Assembly (NCBI GenBank): GCA_949152475.1
Contig: OX424561.1
Coordinates: forward strand, 4,278,001 to 4,342,000
DNA: 64,000 nt
Direction of reading: 5' to 3'
Source: Terebella lapidaria
Lineage: Eukaryota; Annelida; Polychaeta; Terebellida; Terebellidae
Numbering within the stretch: position 1 is the stretch's first letter; each line of letters opens with the position of its first letter. Both the position numbers and the translations under genes were made by a program. Positions 57,230 through 64,000 of the stretch are shown piece after piece. The notes beneath the pieces are model-generated. The model made no database searches. It was not told where the DNA came from and saw only the letters and a list, made by a program, of their open reading frames with translations.

Positions 57230-57827
57230 GAAGAAATCAGAGCCTGTATTGTCAGAAATGTCAACTGATGGCTCTCTGAAACAAAAGGTTCAAGACCTTG
57301 TTCCGAGAGGAAGAAAGAAGAAAAATAAGAAGAAATCAAAACCTTTGTTACTCGTACACCAAGGTGATGGCAAGCAGAGCCAAGATCAAGGTCAGAAGGA
57401 GAAGAAGAAAGAGCAGCAGGGGAAATCGAAACCATTGATCAAGGAAATATCACAGAAGCTTGAGAAGAAGAAGATGAAAAGAAAAGAGCGAAAACAGAAT
57501 GCTTCATTCAAAATTGTGAAACTCACGAAAACCGGAAAGCTGCAGAGAAAGAGTACGCAACCGAGTGTGGTTAACTCTAAAGGCAAGAGGAGATACAGGT
57601 TCAGACCTCCTCCAAGAACCAGAGATGCTGACATCATCCACTGGAAATATTACTCACTGAGAATCATTGACTACAGCGATGACGAGGAGACTGGGATTGA
57701 CATGGACTGGACGAAGATCAAGGCTGGACGGCTCAAGTACCACTGGTACACGGACAGGTGGCTCAGGAAAGGTCATGGCAACCTGGACTGGGAACGATGC
57801 TCCAACCCAAACTTCTACTGGGACTAG
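57153..57827 (+). CDS. C-terminal part of the same gene, shifted frame
   Basis: This frame continues the protein after the 22-bp duplication; gene-specific reading resumes at about 57,220 and the earlier codons overlap the upstream frame. Both frames read KNKKKS at the junction, which identifies the original continuity. The segment is Lys-rich with further KKKNKKKSKP copies, then a compact, less repetitive end with many aromatic residues (DADIIHWKYYSLRIIDYSDD, then WTKIKAGRLKYHWYTDRWLR) finishing in NPNFYWD and TAG at 57,825. The aromatic tail looks like a folded domain, but I recognise no family. Without the duplication it would simply be exon continuation; alternatively an allele or assembly error is responsible. 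Confidence 0.75.
   Translation: MMIERIMFRRERKKRRKIRRNQKKNKKKSEPVLSEMSTDGSLKQKVQDLVPRGRKKKNKKKSKPLLLVHQGDGKQSQDQGQKEKKKEQQGKSKPLIKEISQKLEKKKMKRKERKQNASFKIVKLTKTGKLQRKSTQPSVVNSKGKRRYRFRPPPRTRDADIIHWKYYSLRIIDYSDDEETGIDMDWTKIKAGRLKYHWYTDRWLRKGHGNLDWERCSNPNFYWD
57195..57241 (+). repeat. 22-bp tandem duplication causing a frameshift
   Basis: The 22-base AAGAAAAATAAGAAGAAATC-type unit occurs twice in direct succession (for example 57,198-57,219 and 57,220-57,241). 22 is not a multiple of three. The first frame stops inside the second copy. Confidence 0.85.
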
Positions 57828-58937
57828 ATGCTGGAGGGTGACTCAAGTACCACTGGTACACGGACAGGTGGCTCAGGAAAGGTCATGGCAACCTGGACTG
57901 GGAACGATGCTCCAACCCAAACTTCTACTGGGACTAGATGCTGGAGGGTGACTCAAGTACCACTGGTACACGGACAGGTGGCTCAGGAAAGGTCATGGCA
58001 ACCTGGACTGGGAACGATGCTCCAACCCAAACTTCTACTGGGACTAGATGCTGGAGGGTGACTCAAGTACCACTGGTACACGGACAGGTGGCTCAGGAAA
58101 GGTCATGGCAACCTGGACTGGGAACGATGCACCAACCCAAACTTCTACTGGGACTAGATGCTGGAGGGTGACTCAAGTACCACTGGTACACGGACAGGTG
58201 GCTCAGGAAAGGTCATGGCAACCTGGACTGGGAACGATGCTCCAACCCAAACTTCTACTGGGACTAGATGCTGGAGGACGACTCAAGTACCACTGGTACA
58301 CGGACAGGTGGCTCAGGAAAGGTCATGGCAACCTGGACTGGGAACAATGCTCCAACCCAAACTTCTACTGGGACTAGATGCTGGAGGGTGACTCAAGTAC
58401 CACTGGTACACGGACAGGTGGCTCAGGAAAGGTCATGGCAACCTGGACTGGGAACGATGCTCCAACCCAAACTTCTACTGGGACTAGATGCTGGAGGGTG
58501 ACTCAAGTACCACTGGTACACGGACAGGTGGCTCAGGAAAGGTCATGGCAACCTGGACTGGGAACAATGCTCCAACCCAAACATCTACTGGGACTAGATG
58601 CTGGAGGGTGACTCAAGTACCACTGGTACACGGACAGGTGGCTCAGGAAAGGTCATGACAACCTGGACTGGGAACGATGTTCCAACACAAACTTCTACTG
58701 GGACTAGATGCTGGAGGGTGATTCAAGTACCACTGGTACACGGACAGGTGGCTCAAGAAAGGTCATGGCAACCTGGACTGGGAACGATGCTCCAACCCAA
58801 ACTTCTACTGGGACTAGATACTGGAGGGTGATTCAAGTACCACTGGTACACGGACAGGTGGCTCAGGAAAGGTCATGGCAACCTGGACTGAGAACGATGC
58901 TCCAACCCAAACTTCTACTGGGACTAGATGCTGGAGG
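57731..58937 (+). repeat. 110-bp tandem array, 11 copies, derived from the last coding segment
   Basis: The first unit is the coding end of the gene (LKYHWYTDRWLRKGHGNLDW to the stop). Ten more copies follow at exact 110-bp steps (CTCAAGTACCACTGG near 57,842, 57,952, and so on). Because 110 is not divisible by three and the first copy contains the stop, later copies are 3' noncoding in this transcript. The nested 77-codon frames beginning ATGCTGGAGG are by-products. Confidence 0.95.
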
Positions 58938-59646
58938 CTTATGAACTGGATACAACAGGCAACTATATATCTTGAAAACAGCTACTGGTTTATCTGTCTT
59001 GGTACCAGTATGTGATAACTGTAATGTGTTGAATGTGTTGGTACATATGTATCATCGTTGTCCTTGATGGAAGAATTCTTAATCTTTATATAGTAATTTG
59101 ATGCAGCTTGATATGTGCAATCATGTATCTGGTACATTATGACAATCTCACGAAAAAGTAGTGGAAAGACGGTAACGTAATGACAATGTGGACGAGGTGT
59201 AAGTGTGGTACGATATTGGTCACATTATGACACCATAACGCTATCACAATGAACTGATTTGATTCATATTGTGAAAACACTTAATGTATTATTAGGCAAT
59301 ATATATTCAACCTAGGACTGTGCACTTTCATTTGATCAACTTTGTGTATTTGACTGGTGTGCACGACTGCAGTATACGAGTATACATTTCCTGTCATGTT
59401 GTACTGGTCATGTGAGTGTACGAATATCCATTTGATGAGGATGTGATGAACATCTTAGTGTATCATATATCATATGCGACTGTGATTTATGTGATGAAAC
59501 TGATGATAAACGAAAGAAACATGTTTGTGTTTGTTTATCTTTAGTGTGTCAGTGATAATTTAATTCTTGAATTTGAACAGTTGAGTTCACAACGAAACTT
59601 TCATTGGAACGACATCACTGGTGTGTTGAAAAAAAAAACCTGTTTA
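58938..59646 (+). other. 3' flank of the repeat gene
   Basis: Noncoding. No canonical AATAAA seen near the array, so the transcript end is not placed. Ends in A-rich and T-rich runs before the Harbinger-like element. Confidence 0.5.
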
Positions 59647-60519
59647 GGCCAAAAAAAAAAAGTCTTTTGGTTCTCATTCCCGCGCGCACCACTTTTTACT
59701 CCCGCGTCAGTGTTTTTTTTTTTTTTGTGAACACAAAAAGAAATAGGCTTCCCTTAAAAAAATGAGATGAAAATTTTTACTTTTCAATACGAATCTTGTT
59801 TCGCGAGTTTCCCATGGACTTTCCTGATCTCTTAGGGCGTATTCGATTTGTATCTACAAATCTCACCGGGCATAACATGGCCTCAGAAAACTTGTTTTGT
59901 TTTCGTTCCTGGTTGCAGTGTATCATGACACTGTGTAAATTCAACACACAAATATTATCCCAAATTAAATACGTGAAACTCAACACGCATGACACAGTGT
60001 AAAAGCCGGGGATATACCTCCGTGTATATTTTGTTCATTTCTAGTCTTGGTCTGCAAATGCTGTAGTATTGTTTCGTAAGTTTTATACAATTGTTTATGT
60101 CGAGTAGCCTGAATTGCATTTTATAGTTTAACATGTATATTTCGCTCATTTCTAGTCCTGAATCTGTGTAAACTTCTGTATCATTACATATCAAGTTTTA
60201 CATACATGTTTATGTTGAGTAGGCGTAATTTTACATAAAATAGCGTTCGTATAGCATTTCACTTGTCAGTAGGCCTACTATTCACTTTTATTCACTTCTC
60301 TCATTGGGAAGATGTGCTGAAATATACTGTATATAGAAATTTCAGTTTTAAAACCTGAGTATGATTTGTAAGCGTTTTACAAGTAATAACTTGAGTCGAT
60401 CGCGCCTTTCAAAATTTTCATCGCCCCGCGTTGAAAAAAAAAAAAAAAAAATCATAGCACCATAGCACCAATTTTCCAAGAGCACCATGATGAGAACCAA
60501 AAGACTTTTTTTTTTGGCC
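59647..60519. mobile_element. Harbinger-like MITE with 30-bp terminal inverted repeats
   Basis: Both ends begin GGCC plus 10-11 A, then GTCTTTTGGTTCTCAT, as perfect inverted repeats apart from one A. Each side is flanked by TTA (59,644-59,646 and 60,520-60,522), a 3-base target duplication typical of PIF/Harbinger elements. 873 bp, no transposase. Confidence 0.7.
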
Positions 60520-62555
60520 TTATATACATACCTGTAGTTCTAGTTCGTGTCAGAAGAACCGTTTTATGTGAATGTACCTGTAGATATTGTGTCCAATATT
60601 GCCATATTTGTCGTTGCAATGAATGTTTCACCGTCATTTCTAGGCGAAAAAATCTCAGTCAAACAAGCGAGGGCTGGTTATTGACATTAGAGCGTTGGGG
60701 GCGAAGCCCCCAACTCTCTACATGACTATATGCTGACTTTTTTATGGAGGTTTCATGCCAATCTATCGACGCCCGTTCTCGCATGTAAACCTTTGTACAC
60801 CTACTTCAAATGAGGATTTTCTTCGTCCTTGACATAAAATCTCTCGATTTGATGGCAAGCTTTGAATATTCCACAGATAAATAATGCATAAATCGATGTG
60901 TTAGGTTTGAGAAAATTACGCAAAATGGTCAGCTCGTCTGGAAAACGTCAACATGGCGGAGCCGATGGAAATTCACGTTCCCAGAATGCAAAGCAAATTT
61001 TACCGCAATGACGCGTACTTTGGAACGCACAATTTTCTGTGCAGCATTTTGTGCATGCATGTACATGTAACCTTGCGTGTGGCCTTCTTTGGCGTCATGA
61101 AGTAAACACAACGATTCGTCTGCGGTACCACGACTACATTTACCGTAATTGGAAATATTTTATCACATCACAAGGTGTTCCATGCTGGGTTGCGAAACCT
61201 TTTTATTTTAAACTGGTCTTTTAATTTGCTCAGTATGCATGTATTATCTATATCATGATATCAGATGCAGATATTCATCATAGTTTCCAATATTTTAAGG
61301 ATATTTTATTGAGGTTCAATATCATTTTATCAGGCGTATCTGTTTCATTGAGTTCAAAATAAATGTTTACTCATTAGGAATATGATTGAAGTAGGCCTAT
61401 GTGTTTCATCATAATATACGGGGATCATGTGAGATATGATATGTTTCAATTTTCTTTTTTTGTAAGGGGGGGGGGGGGGGGTAAGATATATTCAGGTCTC
61501 GTGGTGCTGATGGTGTGCTCGAGCTCTAATGTCGTCTCCCGCAGTTAGCTGCATTTTCTTGTATGATCGTACAATTAAAAAGGGTTGATGACTTCTATGT
61601 TAATCTCAACTCTAAATGATTTGATACAAAATTATGTCAAATAAAATTTCAAATGTTTTCAAAAATGAAGTTTTCACTTATTTAAACATTACGTTATTTC
61701 CCTGCATATTCTTGATTCGAGTGTAAATGTCATTCAGTTTGTGAAATGCCGCGAATGCTCATCATCCTGATAATTGCTGATCATTAGTCATTATCAGGAC
61801 TGTGACTAGAAAATTAGGAAGACAGTACAAATCTGTAAAAAATATTTTAGCTAGATGGCGACCACCGGAGGCGTGAAGCACAGTCACATATTACCAAACA
61901 CTTTTCTTCGGAAACTCACTGTTTGGTTGGGGGTATTTGGCCTGCACGTGCGCTCTCGGGCTTTCGTAGTAGTAAGTATCGGCCAAATTAATTCATATTT
62001 TTGTTGAAATTATATACAAATCTGAAAGCACACAGAATTTGTGATATTATCTCATTACAAATATACAAACATTTCATGAGCCATTACCTCATATTTTCAG
62101 GAGTTCGTTGTTTATACAAAACTCTTTTCAACTTTGACCAGATTCAATGCATGTTTTGTCCGGTATCATTTTCCTCCACAAATAGGAGATTGATTCAACA
62201 CACCACCTGGTCCATATGGCCGGGATGAAATCATGAATCGTATGACTTGGTACAATGGAAGCAAACAATAGTCAAATTTGTAAATCTACGCTCTGGCATT
62301 GACATGAATAGAGGTAACCCAGAAGACGTAACACCTCTCCCTCTGTACCTACCTACCCCCCCCCCCCCCCCTAGCTACGGGCCTGCACGATGTGTGTTAT
62401 ATCCACTTGATATTTGAGGAAAAGTAAACACTTATCATGAGTAGGATGATGTCAAACTCTCCAATATATGCAAGACATTTTATTTCAAGTACCAGTATTT
62501 CTGCTCTTTGGACCTTTGTTTTGAAAGTGATCAGGCGAGACCGGTTATCGTGAAA
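60520..62555. other. Noncoding between MITE and paralogue
   Basis: No gene recognised. Holds a perfect hairpin at 60,694-60,714 and a G run at 61,466-61,481; a C run lies at 62,356-62,371. Confidence 0.6.
60694..60714. repeat. Perfect 9-bp GC hairpin
   Basis: GTTGGGGGC, loop GAA, GCCCCCAAC. Possibly a transposon-end or terminator-like structure; the context gives no further clue. Confidence 0.6.
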
Positions 62556-62737
62556 TATTCACTAGATATTTCACTTTCCTTGATGGTTTCTTCATCCTAC
62601 TGCAGTCACAGATATGTTCTTAGAAAGTACTGTTCCAATGTAACAAGGTGCGTACGCCACATACTTGAAATTTGTCTGATTTACCATGTTTACTGCATGC
62701 AAACCTGTACTCATATAATTACTCAGGCGTCACTCAG

Positions 62738-64000
62738 AGTGATATCCTAAACAATGGACAACATGGACCCTTCTCTTGTATCTATGGCAACCACTGATGT
62801 GCCTCCCAATGTTTCCAAGGCAACTACCCGTGTCATTGGGCAGGAGTAGACCTCAGCCAATCCAGGAATCTCGGCGGAAGGTACCTATCGCAAGCCCACC
62901 ACCCTCGTTGACATGGAAACGGACCGGCCTGGCTGCTCCTCCACCATTCGTGCTACAGGATGGACAGGAACTGATATCGTCATGGCAAAAGGAAAAAATA
63001 TCTGGACAGCTGCAGACATAACAATAGGGTGGACTGGAAAATTGTGACTTACAAGCACAAACATCACCCAGTCATGGAAAACGTCCAAACATAATGTCAA
63101 AGTGGACATATCAAGTTCAGAATATGCATGAAAGGAAATTATTGACAAAAAGTTCAGTAAATTTTCATGGAAGAGCAATGGTGTTTTTGGACCAACCAGA
63201 TCAACACAGTAGTACCTGCAGTTTTGAGGACACACAATGTCAGGATCTGCTGACTTCTATTCATCCATGTGTTATTTTCAAGGATGTAACTGGTGGAGAA
63301 CCAGGGAGGCTCCAGGACACCGAATCAGTTCAGGATAGTTTGCTAGCAAATGACAATCACAGATCACTACAAACTGTGTCATGTTACTATGAAAACTGTA
63401 CAGGTTGTTGGTGCATGTCAAAACTCTGTGAACATGATGGTCCACACAACAGTTCAAAAATCAAAAGACGCACTGCATTGAAGAGGAAACAACACTCAAG
63501 CAAAATGTACACCAAAGAGGAAAACCTGTTCAATATGTGATTAACTCCTTTTCTCAAAGGATCAACACCAATGAAACAAAGCTCAGATGAAAATGAGAAA
63601 TGTTCTCTGACGGGGAATGACATTGCAATGAATTCGGAGAAAATTGTCAGTGCCAGATCATCGAAAAGATCTGGCATTGTTTTCCATAAACAAAGGAAAG
63701 AAAAATATCCAGACACAACATGTGAAATCAGCAGGTAAGCCAGGAGCAAGATTTAAACATACGAAGTAACCCAGGACCAGTGTCTGAGACCATGTACCAA
63801 TTTACCTGTAACACACGAGTACCAGACAATGAGAAGGGAAGTGATGTGATTCACCACTTCAAAGCATACACGCCACAGTATTATCCTGTAGCTAATTTCT
63901 TAGAACCAGGACCACAGACTAAGCAAGGAGGTCTCAAAAACCTGAGACGCATGTCATCCTGCTATGAAAAACACAAAGTGAAGACCGAGGAAAGTGGAAT
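62738..64000 (+). pseudogene. Tandem paralogue of the 53.6-kb gene, broken and truncated by the window
   Basis: It aligns to the 53.6-kb gene from the splice acceptor (CACTCAG at 62,731-62,737) onward: ATG at 62,754, MDNMDPSLVSMATT, then a stop at 62,847. Homology then resumes in other frames: SPPPSLTW to LISSWQKEK (to 63,021), CQDLLTSIHP to SLQTVSCYYENC (to about 63,540), one DHRKD-type repeat unit followed by SAGKPGARFKHTK and a stop (about 63,655-63,766), and NEKGSDVIHHFKAYTPQYYP onward, open to the window end. The long 23-residue array is absent, with about one unit present. Several frame breaks make it a pseudogene, unless unrecognised introns separate the blocks. Confidence 0.8.

Noticed and set aside
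57667..58944. Series of 77-codon frames starting ATGCTGGAGG
   Set aside because: By-product of the 110-bp array downstream of the gene stop.

Overview
This is eukaryotic, metazoan-type DNA. It has long AT-rich stretches without genes, many scattered copies of the word ACATGTA, pure G or C runs of 11-20 bases, several families of short inverted-repeat elements, and tandem arrays. There are no bacterial operons or RNA genes. The composition resembles marine invertebrates (mollusc, annelid, brachiopod or amphioxus type), but the sequence alone does not fix the species.

Layout. 1-22.8 kb: no gene recognised; homopolymer tracts, a hairpin and one MITE-like copy near 21.9 kb. 22.8-25.9 kb: a non-autonomous Helitron/Helentron-like element filled with three kinds of tandem repeat. 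26.9-27.7 kb: a minisatellite with a 107-bp period. 28,343-39,326: a nearly complete, young Ty3/gypsy LTR retrotransposon on the minus strand (5' LTR on the right; gag, pol, an extra ORF3, then the 3' LTR on the left). 39.6 kb: a second Helentron-like 3' end. 43.2-44.1 kb: a degenerate TGACCT-rich repeat. 45.6 and 48.6 kb: two copies of a TA-flanked MITE. 50.0-52.7 kb: about 42 copies of a 64-bp satellite ending beside a third Helentron-like 3' end. 53.6-57.8 kb: a host gene of unknown function, split by a 22-bp tandem duplication and carrying 23 copies of a 23-residue repeat. 57.7-58.9 kb: 11 copies of a 110-bp unit derived from the last coding segment of that gene. 59.6-60.5 kb: a Harbinger-like MITE. 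62.7-64.0 kb: a broken tandem paralogue of the 53.6-kb gene, running off the window.

Most interesting system. The retrotransposon carries, where an env gene might sit, a 365-residue protein with two C2H2 zinc fingers and a C-terminal coiled coil. The element itself is saturated with the word TGCGGAG (and its complement CTCCGCA) in the LTRs, in the gap before ORF3, in gag and in pol, often as palindromes such as CTCCGCACTGCGGAGG. Reading the finger helices with the standard recognition code gives GCG for finger 2 and GA-any for finger 1. With the usual antiparallel arrangement this is 5'-GCGGAN-3', which matches the repeated word. The inference is a self-recognition module: a retrotransposon-encoded, probably dimeric DNA-binding protein aimed at its own motif array, perhaps as transactivator, anti-silencing factor or packaging factor.

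The host gene region (50-59 kb) is a separate case of array instability: a 64-bp satellite, a 69-bp in-frame coding array and a 110-bp 3' array lie within 9 kb, and the tandem paralogue lacks the coding array.
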